Positions 19,197 to 27,977 of a stretch of 64,000 nucleotides of DNA are shown in pieces (positions within the stretch are counted from its first letter, which is position 1; each line of letters begins with the position of its first letter). Made by a program: the position numbers and the translations under genes. This DNA comes from Quadrisphaera granulorum (GTDB lineage: Bacteria > Actinomycetota > Actinomycetes > Actinomycetales > Quadrisphaeraceae). The notes below the pieces were generated by a model, which worked only from the letters and a program-made list of their open reading frames with translations, made no database searches and was not told where the DNA came from. Location of the stretch: assembly GCF_003149145.1 (NCBI RefSeq), contig NZ_QGDQ01000009.1, positions 1 through 64,000 of the forward strand. The letters are read 5' to 3'.

Positions 19197-19524
19197 CGGT
19201 CCTGGCGGTAGCACCGGCCCGCGCTGGAGTGCGCGGGTGGTTGCTGCGGCGTCGCTGAGCCAGGTCTCTCGGCCGCTCGGGATGGTCGGCGTCCATCTTA
19301 CGGGCCGGTCAGCTGTGCCTGCCCGCGCTGACCGCGCGGACGATGGGGCGGATCACCGTGCAGATCACCGTGCAGATCACCGGGCGCGTGACCGCGTTGT
19401 GGTCCGCCGGTGACAGTTGGGCCTCCGCTCGGGGGAGGGCAGTGCCCCGGGCGGCCCCCTGTGTCGCCCGACCGGAGTGCTCCGCGGTGGACAGCCCCCT
19501 CGCCGAGAGGACAACCTCCCGGAC
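19197..19524. other. Intergenic region with a 12-bp tandem repeat
   Basis: This 328-bp region separates the ABC operon (minus) from the BlaI/M56 genes (plus) and must hold both promoters. GATCACCGTGCA occurs twice in tandem at 19351-19374, followed by a degenerate third copy (GATCACCGGGCG, 19375-19386). The repeats could be regulator sites. No convincing -35/-10 pair is seen. Confidence 0.4.
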
Positions 19525-19644
19525 GTGGACACCGCGACGGAGCAACTCATCGCCTCTCTCGAGGCGCTGTTGCACGCCGCCAGTCTCGACGGCCCGACCA
19601 CACAGGTCGTTCCGCTGGAGGACTGGGCTGCTGAGCAGGCATGA
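19525..19644 (+). CDS. Possible small protein, 39 residues
   Basis: A GTG-started frame encodes a short acidic product (DTATEQLIASLEALLHAASL then VVPLEDWAAEQA) whose amphipathic character looks protein-like. It ends 7 bp before the BlaI-like gene start and could be the first gene of that operon. The SD is weak and no family is recognised. A chance frame remains possible. Confidence 0.3.
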   Translation: MDTATEQLIASLEALLHAASLDGPTTQVVPLEDWAAEQA

Positions 19645-19651
19645 TGCTTCG

Positions 19652-20023
19652 ATGGCAGGGGGCGGGGCGCGGCGTGCGCGAGGCGATCTCGAGCGCGAGG
19701 TGCTCGCGGCCCTGACCGCCGCGGGAGCCCCGTCGACGCCGGCCGAGGTGCGCGAGCGGATCAGCGCCGACCTCGCCTACACCACGGTGATGACCACGCT
19801 GGTGCGTCTGCACGAGAAGGGCCTCCTCGCGCGTGAGCGCGACGGGCGCGCCCACCGCTACTGGGTGGCCGACGCCGCCGAGGTGGCCGCGGCGCGCATG
19901 CGGCAGGCGCTCGAGGCCAGCGACCGGCGCGACGCCGTCCTGGCCCGCTTCGTCGGTGACCTGCCCCCCGAAGACGTGCCGGTGCTGGAACGGCTGCTGC
20001 GCGACGCCGAACGCCGCGGCTGA
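19652..20023 (+). CDS. BlaI/MecI/CopY-family transcriptional repressor
   Basis: The 123-residue product is a winged-helix repressor of the Penicillinase_R family. LEREVLAALTAAGAPSTPAEVRERISADLAYTTVMTTLVRLHEKGLLARERDGRAHRYW covers the whole DNA-binding domain, with YTTVMTTLVRL the recognition helix. A short dimerisation tail follows (RFVGDLPPEDVPVLERLL). BlaI repressors are removed by proteolysis when a paired M56 protease senses a signal, and such a protease is encoded next door, 15 bp downstream. Confidence 0.88.
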   Translation: MAGGGARRARGDLEREVLAALTAAGAPSTPAEVRERISADLAYTTVMTTLVRLHEKGLLARERDGRAHRYWVADAAEVAAARMRQALEASDRRDAVLARFVGDLPPEDVPVLERLLRDAERRG

Positions 20024-20038
20024 GGGCGGGCGGTCGGC

Positions 20039-21049
20039 GTGCTCTACGCGATGCAGGCGCCCCTGGTGGCGAGCCTCCTGCTGACCCTCGTCGCGCGCGC
20101 CGTGGCCCACCGCTGCCCGCCGAGGGCGGCGGTCATGGTGCTCGTCGCGTGCGCCGTCGGGTGCGCCGTGACCACAGCGCTGGTCCTGGCCCTGCACCTG
20201 CTCGTGCTGGTCGCGCAGCAGCCTTCCGTCGCCGCGGCCCTCGGCTACGACCCCGCGCGCTTCGCCCACCACGTTCCGGTGCCCTGGCAGGCGTCCCTGC
20301 TGGCCGTGGCGCTGCTCGCGGTCGCCGTGGTGCGGGTGCGACTGCTGCGCCGTCGGCGCAACCGGGCCCTGCGCGCCGCTGACGACCTGTGCTCCCGGCT
20401 GGGCGGGCAGGTCGGCGGGGTCGTCGTCGTCGATGACGGCGCGGAGGCGTTCGCCCTGCCGACGCGCGGCGGACGGGTCGTCGTCTCACGGGCGCTGCTC
20501 GAGGCGCTTCCCGCTGGCGAACAGGCGGCGCTGCTGGCCCACGAGCGGGCCCACCTGCGTGACCACCACGACCTGCTCCGCGCAGCCACCGCATGGGCGG
20601 CCGCGATCGACCTGCTGCTGCTCGGGGTGCCCGCCGCGGTGCGGTACGCCAGCGAGCGGTGGGCCGACGAGTCCGCCGCGGCCGAGCTCGGCGGTGATCG
20701 GCCGCTCGTGGCGCGTGCAGTGGCCCGCGCCGGCCTGGCGCGCACTGCGCTGCAGGAGCGACCCGCCTGGGCGAGCGTCGCGCTCGCAGGTGGTGAGGGC
20801 GACGTCGTACGGAGGGTGCGGGCGCTGCTGGCGCACCGCCCCGGCCGCGGGCGGCCCCTGCTGGGGCTGGGGGCGGTGTGCCTGGCCCTGCTCCTCGCGG
20901 CCGGGGGGCACGCGGTGGAGGACACCGCGGAGGTGTTGCAGCACGTACGCAGCGGCGGCCAGGACACCGAGCACGGGCTGGCGTCCGTGGAGCTCGCCCA
21001 CCAGGTGGGCCACCGAGCTCTCGAGGAGCTGGTGCCGTCGAGGGGCTGA
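20039..21049 (+). CDS. M56-family (BlaR1-like) membrane metallopeptidase
   Basis: The 336-residue protein has N-terminal membrane helices (residues about 7-60 and 80-100), then a cytoplasmic zinc protease domain with AHERAHLRDHHD (HExxH) and downstream RYASERWADESAAAELG supplying the third ligand. A last helix is near 283-300. It lacks the extracellular penicillin-binding sensor of true BlaR1, like most actinobacterial homologues, so the signal is unknown. GTG start at 20039. Together with the BlaI-like gene it forms a two-gene sensing module. Confidence 0.85.
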   Translation: MLYAMQAPLVASLLLTLVARAVAHRCPPRAAVMVLVACAVGCAVTTALVLALHLLVLVAQQPSVAAALGYDPARFAHHVPVPWQASLLAVALLAVAVVRVRLLRRRRNRALRAADDLCSRLGGQVGGVVVVDDGAEAFALPTRGGRVVVSRALLEALPAGEQAALLAHERAHLRDHHDLLRAATAWAAAIDLLLLGVPAAVRYASERWADESAAAELGGDRPLVARAVARAGLARTALQERPAWASVALAGGEGDVVRRVRALLAHRPGRGRPLLGLGAVCLALLLAAGGHAVEDTAEVLQHVRSGGQDTEHGLASVELAHQVGHRALEELVPSRG

Positions 21050-21109
21050 CGGTCGCTCACGGCGAGTTACCGCCATTACCCGTTCGGCAGAGCGCCGTAG
21101 ATGCTCTAT

Positions 21110-21150
21110 CTCCGATCTCCTACTACGTTCTCAGTAGTAGGAGATCGGAG
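21110..21150. promoter_or_regulatory. 17-bp perfect inverted repeat overlapping the acyltransferase SD
   Basis: Arms 21110-21126 and 21134-21150 (CTCCGATCTCCTACTAC and complement) enclose the loop GTTCTCA. The right arm ends in GGAGATCGGAG, which overlaps the SD of the acyltransferase GTG at 21156. As RNA, it would hide the ribosome-binding site; as DNA, the TACTAC...GTAGTA half-sites resemble BlaI-family operators, although the spacing differs from the classic one. It could also end the M56 transcript. Confidence 0.65.
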
Positions 21151-21155
21151 GATGC

Positions 21156-22445
21156 GTGGTCCACCACGTCCCCGCCCGCTCGGCGGCCACCTCACCGGCC
21201 GTTCAGTCGGCGCCCACGCGCAGCGGCTTCCGCCCGGACGTCGAGGGCCTGCGCGCCGTCGCCCTGGGTCTGGTCCTGCTCTTCCACGCCGGAGTCCCGG
21301 GATCAGGGGGCGGCCGCCTCGGCGTCGACGTCTTCTTCGTCATCTCCGGCTTCCTCATCACCGGGCTGCTGGTGCGCGAGGTCGAGCGCACCGGCCGCCT
21401 CGACCTCGCGGGGTTCTACGCCCGGCGTGCCCGCAGGATCCTGCCGGCGGCCGTCGTCGTCCTCCTCGCCACCCTGACGACGACGGCGGCCCTCGCGCCC
21501 GCCCAGCTCGCCACCACCGGGCGCGACGGCCTGGCCGCGGCCCTGCAGCTGGCCAACTGGCGCTCGGCCCTGGCCGACCCGATGGACCTGCACCCCGACG
21601 CCGCCGCCAGCCCGCTGCTGCACTACTGGTCGCTGGCGGTGGAGGAGCAGTTCTACCTGCTCTGGCCGCCGCTGGTGCTCCTGGCGCTCGCCGCCGCTCG
21701 GCGCCGTGGCAGGTCATCTGACGGGCCGGGTGGCACCTCGATACGGCGGGCGCTCGCGGTGGCCGCAGGCGCCGTCGCCGTCGTGTCGCTGGCCTGCTCG
21801 GTGCTGCTCACCCCGGTCCTGCCGACCCTCGCCTACCTGGGCACGCCCACGCGCGCCTGGCAGCTGGCGGCCGGCGCCCTGCTCGCGCTGGCCGTGCCCC
21901 GGCTGCAGTGGTGGAGCACCGGTACGTCGCAGAGGCGGCACCTGCGGCGGTGGGCGCCCGCCGTCAGCTGGGCCGCACTCGCCGTGGTGCTCACCAGCTC
22001 GCTCTGGACGGACGACGTCCCCTACCCCGGCTGGGCGGCCCTCGTGCCCACCCTGGGCACGGTCGCGCTCATCGCGGCGGGCATCCCGGGGCTGACGGGC
22101 GCTTCGGGTCAGGGTGACGACGGCGTGGGTGCCCGACCAGTGGGCGCTGCTCGCCTGTTGTCCGCCCGGCCCGTGCGCTGGGCGGGGCGGGCCTCGTACT
22201 CCTGGTACCTGTGGCACGTGCCCGTGGTCTTCGCCGGGGAGGCCCTCGGCGTCTCGGGCTGGCCCGCGCTGCTCGCCCTGGAGCTGCTCGTGGCCGGGCC
22301 CCTGGCCGCGCTCACGCTCGTCGTCGTCGAGCAGCCGTTCCGCACGTCTCCGCGCTTCGCAGGCGCACGGCGAGGGCTCGTCCTGGGCGCTGTCGCCACG
22401 GCTCTCGGGGTCGCGGCCTCGGTGCTCGCCATCGCCGCCTCATGA
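21156..22445 (+). CDS. Acyltransferase family 3 membrane protein (OafA/YrhL-like)
   Basis: The 429-residue protein has about ten membrane helices. It opens with FRPDVEGLRAVALGLVLLFHAG, whose Arg and His are the conserved acyltransferase-3 residues, then RLGVDVFFVISGFLITGLL and RRARRILPAA. HYWSLAVEEQFYLLWPPLVLL is another hallmark. Such enzymes O-acetylate cell-surface sugars or secondary metabolites. The C-terminal SGNH domain found in many homologues is absent. The GTG start has a GGAGG that lies in the hairpin at 21110-21150. Confidence 0.88.
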   Translation: MVHHVPARSAATSPAVQSAPTRSGFRPDVEGLRAVALGLVLLFHAGVPGSGGGRLGVDVFFVISGFLITGLLVREVERTGRLDLAGFYARRARRILPAAVVVLLATLTTTAALAPAQLATTGRDGLAAALQLANWRSALADPMDLHPDAAASPLLHYWSLAVEEQFYLLWPPLVLLALAAARRRGRSSDGPGGTSIRRALAVAAGAVAVVSLACSVLLTPVLPTLAYLGTPTRAWQLAAGALLALAVPRLQWWSTGTSQRRHLRRWAPAVSWAALAVVLTSSLWTDDVPYPGWAALVPTLGTVALIAAGIPGLTGASGQGDDGVGARPVGAARLLSARPVRWAGRASYSWYLWHVPVVFAGEALGVSGWPALLALELLVAGPLAALTLVVVEQPFRTSPRFAGARRGLVLGAVATALGVAASVLAIAAS

Positions 22446-22545
22446 GGCCGGGTCCGCTGGGTCACTGCCTGTCCACTCGTCTCGGAAGGGTGAGATCGCA
22501 GGGTGGGCTCCCGCGCGGCGCCGCGGTGGAGCAGACTCCCGCCAC

Positions 22546-23919
22546 GTGAACCACCCGAACCCCCACCCGGCGCCTGACTCTGCTGTGCAGCCGGGCGGCG
22601 CGTCCCAGTGGCAGATCGCGACCCTCGGCACGGCGCGACTCGACTCGCCGCTGAAGCCGCTCATCGAGGCCCGGGAGCGCAGCGAGAACTACGTCGACGA
22701 GAGCGACCTCGTCCTCGTCGACGACGTCCTCTCCACCGCCTGTGAGCGCGGGGTGCCCGTCGAGCAGCTGCCCGGGCTCGAGCCGGGCGGACCGCGCCGC
22801 AAGATCTTCTTTGACCCTTCCAAGCTGCGGGCCGCCATCGTCACGTGTGGCGGCCTGTGCCCGGGCCTCAACAACGTCGTGCGCGGCGTCGTCGACGAAC
22901 TGTGGTGGCAGTACGGCGTGCGCCGTATCCACGGGATCCGCAACGGCTACGAGGGGTTCATCGCCTCCTACGGGCACGAGGTGCTCGACCTGACCCCCGC
23001 CTCCGTGCGCGGCATCGACGAGCAGGGCGGCACGGTGCTCGGCACCTCCCGCGGCCAGCAAGACCCAGAGGAAGTGGTCGACTGCCTGGAGCGCCTCGGC
23101 ATCGGCGTGCTCTTCGTGGTGGGTGGCGACGGGTCGATGCGCGGAGCCCTGCGGATCGCGAGCGTCGTCGCCGAGCGGGGCTTGAAGATCAGCGTGGTCG
23201 GCATCCCCAAGACCATCGACAACGACATTCCCTTCATCGACCACAGCTTCGGCTTCCAGACCGCGTTCGCGCGCGCTGCCGAGACCATCCGGTCGGTGGT
23301 GGTCGAGGCCCGCTCCACGCCGCACGGCGTGGGCCTGGTCAAGCTCATGGGGCGTCACTCGGGGTTCATCGCCGCGTACGCCGCACTCGCCCGCAACGAC
23401 GCCGACTTCGTGCTCGTCCCCGAGGTGCCGTTCGGGCTCGACGACGACGCCGACGGCAGGCCGGGGCTGCTCTCGCTCGTGCAGCAGCGGGTGGCGGAGC
23501 GCGGCAACGCCATCGTCGTCGTGGCCGAGGGCGCCGGTCAGGACCTCGTGCCCGGCGAAGGCGTCGACGCCTCCGGCAACGCCGTCCTCGGTGACGTGGG
23601 GCGCTACCTGCGGCGGCGCCTCCTCGACTCCTTCGCCGAGGCGGGACGCCCGGTGAACCTGCGCTACGTCGACCCGAGCTACGCCATCCGCAGCGTGCCC
23701 GCCAACGGCTACGACGCCGTGTTCTGCCTGCGCCTCGCCCACGCCGCGGTGCACGCGGCCATGGCCGGCCGTACCGCGATGGTGGTGGGTCGCTGGCACG
23801 GCAGGTTCGTGCACGTGCCGACCGAGCTGGCGATCAGCCGCCGCAATGTCGTCGACCCCCACGGCGACCTGTGGCTGTCCGTGCTGGAGGCCACCGGGCA
23901 GCCCCCGCGCATCGGCTGA
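22546..23919 (+). CDS. 6-phosphofructokinase, long ATP-PFK-like form
   Basis: The 457-residue enzyme phosphorylates fructose 6-phosphate in glycolysis. An N-terminal extension of about 90 residues precedes the catalytic domain (RAAIVTCGGLCPGLNNVV). FVVGGDGSMRGA (near residue 193) has the Gly typical of ATP users, whereas GIPKTIDNDI (near 221) has the Lys typical of PPi-dependent enzymes. KLMGRHSGFIA binds the sugar phosphate. This mixed signature is known in the plant-like/spirochaete-type ATP-PFK group. The GTG at 22546 is chosen by fit to homologues (NHPNPHPAPDS start); the SD is weak. Confidence 0.88.
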   Translation: MNHPNPHPAPDSAVQPGGASQWQIATLGTARLDSPLKPLIEARERSENYVDESDLVLVDDVLSTACERGVPVEQLPGLEPGGPRRKIFFDPSKLRAAIVTCGGLCPGLNNVVRGVVDELWWQYGVRRIHGIRNGYEGFIASYGHEVLDLTPASVRGIDEQGGTVLGTSRGQQDPEEVVDCLERLGIGVLFVVGGDGSMRGALRIASVVAERGLKISVVGIPKTIDNDIPFIDHSFGFQTAFARAAETIRSVVVEARSTPHGVGLVKLMGRHSGFIAAYAALARNDADFVLVPEVPFGLDDDADGRPGLLSLVQQRVAERGNAIVVVAEGAGQDLVPGEGVDASGNAVLGDVGRYLRRRLLDSFAEAGRPVNLRYVDPSYAIRSVPANGYDAVFCLRLAHAAVHAAMAGRTAMVVGRWHGRFVHVPTELAISRRNVVDPHGDLWLSVLEATGQPPRIG

Positions 23920-23930
23920 GCTCCGCCGCT

Positions 23931-23967
23931 CGGGTCTGCGGCGTTCGGGTCTGCGGCGTTCGGGTCT
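23931..23967. repeat. 15-bp tandem repeat between convergent genes
   Basis: CGGGTCTGCGGCGTT is present twice in tandem (23931-23960), with a third start (CGGGTCT) running into the stop codon of the FAD oxidase gene. It fills almost the whole gap between two convergent genes. No hairpin of note. Confidence 0.6.
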
Positions 23968-25343
23968 CAGGCGCCCGCCGGGAAGAGGCCGCCGGGGTCG
24001 AAGGCGGCCTTGAGGCGCCGGTACAGCGCGGTCTGCGCGCTGCCGCGCTGCAGTTCCAGGTAGGGCAGCTTCGCCAGGCCCACGCCGTGCTCGCCGGTGA
24101 TGGTGCCGCCCAGCTCGAGCGCCGTCCGGTACACCTCGCCCCAGGTGGCCCGGGCGGCGTCCGCGGCGCCGTCGTCGGACGGGTCGTAGCAGAGGACGGG
24201 GTGCAGGTTGCCGTCGCCGGCGTGACCGAACACGGCGACGTCCAGGCCGCGGCCTCGCGTGGCCTCGCCGATGCGGTGCACGGCCTGCGCCAGGTGCGGG
24301 CGGGGCACGCCGACGTCGCCCAGGTCGGCCACGGGCGCCAGCCGCTGCAGCGCCGGGAGGGCGCAGCGGCGCGCCGCGAGCAGGTCCTCCGCCTGGGCTG
24401 CGCCCTCGGCGACGACGACGTCGCGACCACCGCCGGCCGCGCACACCTGCGCGATCTGCTCCAGCGACCGCTGGACGGCGCTCGCGTCGCCGTCGTCCCC
24501 GAAGATCAGCAGCGCCCCGGCCGTGGTGTCCAGACCCAGGTGGGCGGCGTCCTCGACGGCCGTGATCGAGCGGTGGTCGAGGAACTCCAGCGTCGCCGGG
24601 ACCACGCCCGCGGCGAGCACGGCGGTCACGGCGCGGCTGGCGGCCTCGAGGTCGTCGAAGACCGCCACGCCCGTGCTCGAGGTCTGCGGCACCGGCTGCA
24701 GCGCCACGATGAGCTCGGTGATGACGCCGAGTGTGCCCTCCGAGCCCACGAGCAGCCGCGTGAGGTCGTAGCCGGCGACGTCCTTGCGCAGCCGACCGCC
24801 GGTCCTGATGACCTCGCCGTCGGCGAGGACCACCTCCAGCCCGAGCACGGCCTCGCGGGTGGTGCCGTGCTTGAGGCCTCGCAGTCCGCCCGCGCTCGTC
24901 GCGGCCGAGCCGCCGAGCGTGGCCCACGCCGAGCTTGCCGGGTCGGGGGCGTAGCGCAGGCCGTGCTCGTCGGCGGCGGCGTCGAGATCGGTGAGGACGA
25001 CGCCCGGCTGGGCGACCGCCAGCAGCTCCGGCCGGCTCACCTCCAGCACGCGGGCCATCCTGCGCGTGGAGAGCACGACCCCGCCGCGGCTGGGCACCGC
25101 AGCGCCCGCCAGGCCCGACCCGGCGCCGCGCACGGTGACCGGAGCGTCCAGTGCCGCTGTGGTCCGCACGACGGCGACCACCTCGGCGGTGCTGGAGGGC
25201 TCGACGACGACGTCGGGGCGCGCCGCGTGCAGCGGAGCGGTGTCGCGGCCGGCCGCGGTCAGGGCGGCGTCGTCGACGAGGACGGCGTCGGCCGGGAGGA
25301 CCTCGACCAGGGCGGCGACGAGCCTGTCAGCGCTGACGTGCAC
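23967..25343 (-). CDS. FAD-binding oxidase/dehydrogenase, GlcD-like
   Basis: The 458-residue flavoprotein has a PCMH-type FAD domain (residues about 38-215: VTVRGAGSGLAGAAVP, GGSAATSAGGLRGLKHGTTR, LLVGSEGTLGVITE) and a vanillyl-alcohol-oxidase-type C-terminal substrate domain with AVFGHAGDGNLHP and GEHGVGLAKLPYL. This is the layout of glycolate/D-lactate dehydrogenase. It probably oxidises a 2-hydroxy acid and passes electrons to a membrane acceptor. No GlcE or GlcF iron-sulfur partner is adjacent. Confidence 0.88.
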   Translation of the reverse strand: MHVSADRLVAALVEVLPADAVLVDDAALTAAGRDTAPLHAARPDVVVEPSSTAEVVAVVRTTAALDAPVTVRGAGSGLAGAAVPSRGGVVLSTRRMARVLEVSRPELLAVAQPGVVLTDLDAAADEHGLRYAPDPASSAWATLGGSAATSAGGLRGLKHGTTREAVLGLEVVLADGEVIRTGGRLRKDVAGYDLTRLLVGSEGTLGVITELIVALQPVPQTSSTGVAVFDDLEAASRAVTAVLAAGVVPATLEFLDHRSITAVEDAAHLGLDTTAGALLIFGDDGDASAVQRSLEQIAQVCAAGGGRDVVVAEGAAQAEDLLAARRCALPALQRLAPVADLGDVGVPRPHLAQAVHRIGEATRGRGLDVAVFGHAGDGNLHPVLCYDPSDDGAADAARATWGEVYRTALELGGTITGEHGVGLAKLPYLELQRGSAQTALYRRLKAAFDPGGLFPAGA

Positions 25344-25366
25344 CCCGTCATCCTGCCCCGGTGCTG

Positions 25367-25867
25367 TCAGGTGCGCGGCGGGGTGTGCTCGCCCTTGATG
25401 ATGAAGAACGAGCCACGGATGGTGCCCGCCAGCTTGGACCGCTGGCGGGCGAACTTGAACTTGTCGGCCAGCTCCGGGGGCACCTCCATACCGTCGGAGA
25501 GCTTGAAGCCGACGGCGCGCTTGGACCCGGGCTCGAGGCCGTAGAGCACGTTGATGCTCAGTCCCGACGCGTAGAAGACGTACGTCCAGCTGGTGCCCTC
25601 GACGACGAAGGTCGTGGCCTCCAGCGGCGGGGAGGCGATGACCAGGTCGCGCTCGGTGGCGAGCAGGTCGGCCACCCAGGCCGCCAGGTCCGCGCCCGGC
25701 TCACCGCCGCCCGCCGGCTCGGTGGTGAAGACGTGGCCGTACTTCGTGTGGAAGTAGCGGGCCTCGTTCGCGCGCAGGCCCGCGAGGGCCGGCGCGACGG
25801 GGGATGACTCCAGACCGGCCGTCGAGACGGTGGTGAAGTCGACGGCGTGCGGCGCGGGGACGGACAT
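25367..25867 (-). CDS. Conserved-looking hypothetical protein, 166 residues
   Basis: The predicted protein is soluble, without signal or membrane segments. ARYFHTKYGHVFTTEP, TTFVVEGTSWTYVFYASGLS and KFARQRSKLAGTIRGSFFIIKGEH look like folded-domain sequence, and codon use agrees with neighbours. No family is recognised. It is followed on the same strand by the FAD oxidase gene, 23 bp away, so the two may form a short operon. A tRNA gene is just upstream. Confidence 0.65.
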   Translation of the reverse strand: MSVPAPHAVDFTTVSTAGLESSPVAPALAGLRANEARYFHTKYGHVFTTEPAGGGEPGADLAAWVADLLATERDLVIASPPLEATTFVVEGTSWTYVFYASGLSINVLYGLEPGSKRAVGFKLSDGMEVPPELADKFKFARQRSKLAGTIRGSFFIIKGEHTPPRT

Positions 25868-25911
25868 GTCCGCATCTTGCTCCGGGCACCGGGACCGTGC
25901 TTCGGAGCCTG

Positions 25912-25985
25912 TGGAGCGGGTGACGAGAATCGAACTCGCGTAGCCAGTTTGGAAGACTGGTGCTCTACCATTGAGCTACACCCGC
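25912..25985 (-). tRNA. tRNA-Gly (TCC)
   Basis: On the minus strand GCGGGTG starts the acceptor stem and CACCCGC closes it, with an encoded CCA. The anticodon stem CCAGT/ACTGG holds the loop CTTCCAA, giving anticodon TCC. The T-arm GAGTTCGATTCTC is canonical. It is 74 nt including CCA. Confidence 0.95.
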
Positions 25986-26094
25986 AACACCGTGAGTCAC
26001 TGACCCCGAGGGGTCGTGCACAACGGCGCGAGGATGAGAGTAGCGGCACGGCGCAGGGTCCCGGGCGCGTAGCCTTCGGTACGTCCGCCGGGCA

Positions 26095-26168
26095 CGGGGT
26101 GTGGCGCAGTCAGGTAGCGCGTCCGCTTTGGGAGCGGAAGGCCCCCGGTTCGAATCCGGGTACCCCGA
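26095..26168 (+). tRNA. tRNA-Pro (TGG)
   Basis: CGGGGTG starts and TACCCCG ends the acceptor stem. The anticodon stem TCCGC/GCGGA holds the loop TTTGGGA, giving anticodon TGG. The T-arm is CCCGGTTCGAATCCGGG. CCA is not encoded. It reads toward tig, divergent from the Gly tRNA. Confidence 0.95.
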
Positions 26169-26325
26169 CGTGCGGCGATAGAGTGACCGGCAGTGCCCGG
26201 CGTCGATGAGTGCTGTGCGGTTCGGTGTTGCCCGCGTGAGTTGGCACCTGGTCGTCGCCATCACGCTTGAGCACGACCTGATCGCTGGAACGCCCGACCA
26301 CCTGAAGACCTGGAGAACCCCTGCC

Positions 26326-27918
26326 GTGAAGAGCGACGTCGAGACCCTCAACCCGACGCGGGTCAAGCTCACCGTCGAGGTGTCCTACGCCGAGCTGAAG
26401 CCGAGCCTCGACAAGGCGTACAAGTCGATCGCTGGCCAGGTCTCGGTGCCGGGCTTCCGCCGCGGCAAGGTGCCCGCGCGCATCATCGACCAGCGGTTCG
26501 GCCGCGGCACGGTGATCCAGGAGGCCGTCAACGACGCGCTGCCGGGCTTCTACCAGCAGGCCGTTCAGGAGAGCTCGGTGCGCCCGCTGGGCCAGCCCGA
26601 GGTCGAGATCACCGAGGTGCCCCTCGGTGAGGGCAAGGACGCCGGTGAGCTGAAGTTCACCGCCGAGGTCGACGTCCGCCCCACCATCGACCTGCCTGAC
26701 TTCTCCACCATCGCCGTCACCGTCGACGACGTCGAGGTCACCGACGCCGACGTCGACGCGAAGCTCGAGGAGCTGCGCGTCAGGTTCGGCACCCTCGTTC
26801 CGGTCGACCGCGCCGTCCAGACCGACGACACCGTGAGCCTCGACCTGCGCGCCGAGATCGACGGCGAGCTCATCGACTCCGCCGATGGCATCACCTACGT
26901 GGTGGGCATCGGCACCATGCTCCCCGGCCTGGACGAGGCGCTCGAGGGCGCCACCATCGACGAGGAGCGTTCCTTCACGACCACGCTGGCCGGTGGCGAG
27001 CACAAGGGTGAGACCGCCGAGGTCACCGTCGTCGTGAAGGCCGTCAAGGTCCGCGAGCTTCCCGACCTCGACGACGACTTCGCCCAGCTCGCCAGTGAGT
27101 TCGACACCGTCGAGGAGCTCCGCACCGACCTGCGCGACAAGGCCGAGGACGAGGCCGTCTTCCGCCAGGGCGTCCAGGCGCGCGACAAGGTGCTCGAGGC
27201 GCTGCTGGAGCAGGTCGAGATCCCCGTGCCGGACGGCGTCGTCGAGGACGAGGTGCACCGCCACCTGGAGAACGAGTCCCGCCTCGAGGACGACGAGCAC
27301 CGCGCCGAGGTCACCGAGGAGACGCGCCGCGTGCTGCGCACGCAGTTCCTCCTCGACGCCGTCGCCGAGGCCGAAGAGGTCACGGTGGCTCAGCAGGAGC
27401 TCATCGAGTACATCGTCGCCCAGGCGCCCGCCTACGGCATGGACCCGAACTCCTTCGCCCAGGCCATGGACCAGGCCGGCCAGGTGCCGGCGCTGGTGCA
27501 GGAGGTCGCCCGCCGCAAGGCGCTGGCCGCCGTCCTGGAGAAGGCCGTCGTGACCGACGCTTCCGGCAACACCGTCGACCTCGGGGACGACGAGGACGAC
27601 GACGCCGAGGCCAGCGCCGAGGCCGACGCCCCGGCCGCCGAGGAGAAGCCGAAGCGGACCCGCGCCAAGAAGCCGGCCGCTGACGCTGCCGACGACGCTT
27701 CCGCCGCGGAGGACGCCGGCGAGGAGAAGCCGAAGCGCACCCGCGCCAAGAAGCCGGCCGCTGACGCTGCCGACGAGGCCCCCGCGGAGGACGCCGCCGA
27801 GGCGCCCGAGGCCGAGGAGAAGCCGAAGCGCACCCGCAAGCCGAAGGCCGAGGCCGCTGAGGCCGCCGGTTCGGCCGAGGCTGCCGAGGGCGCTGAGGCT
27901 GCCGGCACCCAGAGCTGA
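26326..27918 (+). CDS. tig: Trigger factor (ribosome-associated chaperone, PPIase)
   Basis: The 530-residue chaperone binds nascent chains at the ribosome exit. The N-terminal ribosome-binding domain has the signature [17 protein letters not shown]. The FKBP-type PPIase domain is at about 160-245 ([17 protein letters not shown]), followed by the substrate-binding C-domain. An unusual tail of about 100 residues adds three copies of EEKPKRTR([10 protein letters not shown]) separated by acidic Ala-rich stretches. The GTG at 26326 follows GGAG. It lies upstream of the clp genes, the normal actinobacterial order. Confidence 0.95.
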   Translation: MKSDVETLNPTRVKLTVEVSYAELKPSLDKAYKSIAGQVSVPGFRRGKVPARIIDQRFGRGTVIQEAVNDALPGFYQQAVQESSVRPLGQPEVEITEVPLGEGKDAGELKFTAEVDVRPTIDLPDFSTIAVTVDDVEVTDADVDAKLEELRVRFGTLVPVDRAVQTDDTVSLDLRAEIDGELIDSADGITYVVGIGTMLPGLDEALEGATIDEERSFTTTLAGGEHKGETAEVTVVVKAVKVRELPDLDDDFAQLASEFDTVEELRTDLRDKAEDEAVFRQGVQARDKVLEALLEQVEIPVPDGVVEDEVHRHLENESRLEDDEHRAEVTEETRRVLRTQFLLDAVAEAEEVTVAQQELIEYIVAQAPAYGMDPNSFAQAMDQAGQVPALVQEVARRKALAAVLEKAVVTDASGNTVDLGDDEDDDAEASAEADAPAAEEKPKRTRAKKPAADAADDASAAEDAGEEKPKRTRAKKPAADAADEAPAEDAAEAPEAEEKPKRTRKPKAEAAEAAGSAEAAEGAEAAGTQS

Positions 27919-27922
27919 CGCC

Positions 27923-27951
27923 CGTGGCTCCGCCTCTGCCGCGGAGCCACG
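27923..27951 (+). terminator. Hairpin after tig
   Basis: CGTGGCTCCGC (27923-27933) and its complement (27941-27951) form an 11-bp perfect stem with a 7-nt loop, starting 4 bp after the tig stop. There is no U-tract. Probable intrinsic-type terminator. Confidence 0.65.
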
Positions 27952-27977
27952 GCGTTGCCACCACCGCCAGTCCTGAC

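Noticed and set aside
19351-19386. Short tandem repeat as a CRISPR array
   Set aside because: Only 12-bp units without spacers and no cas genes; no CRISPR array is seen anywhere in the window.
22462-24927. Very long minus-strand open frame across the phosphofructokinase and FAD oxidase genes
   Set aside because: Composition is Arg/Gly/His/Val-rich shadow sequence opposite a clear PFK; no domain is recognisable.
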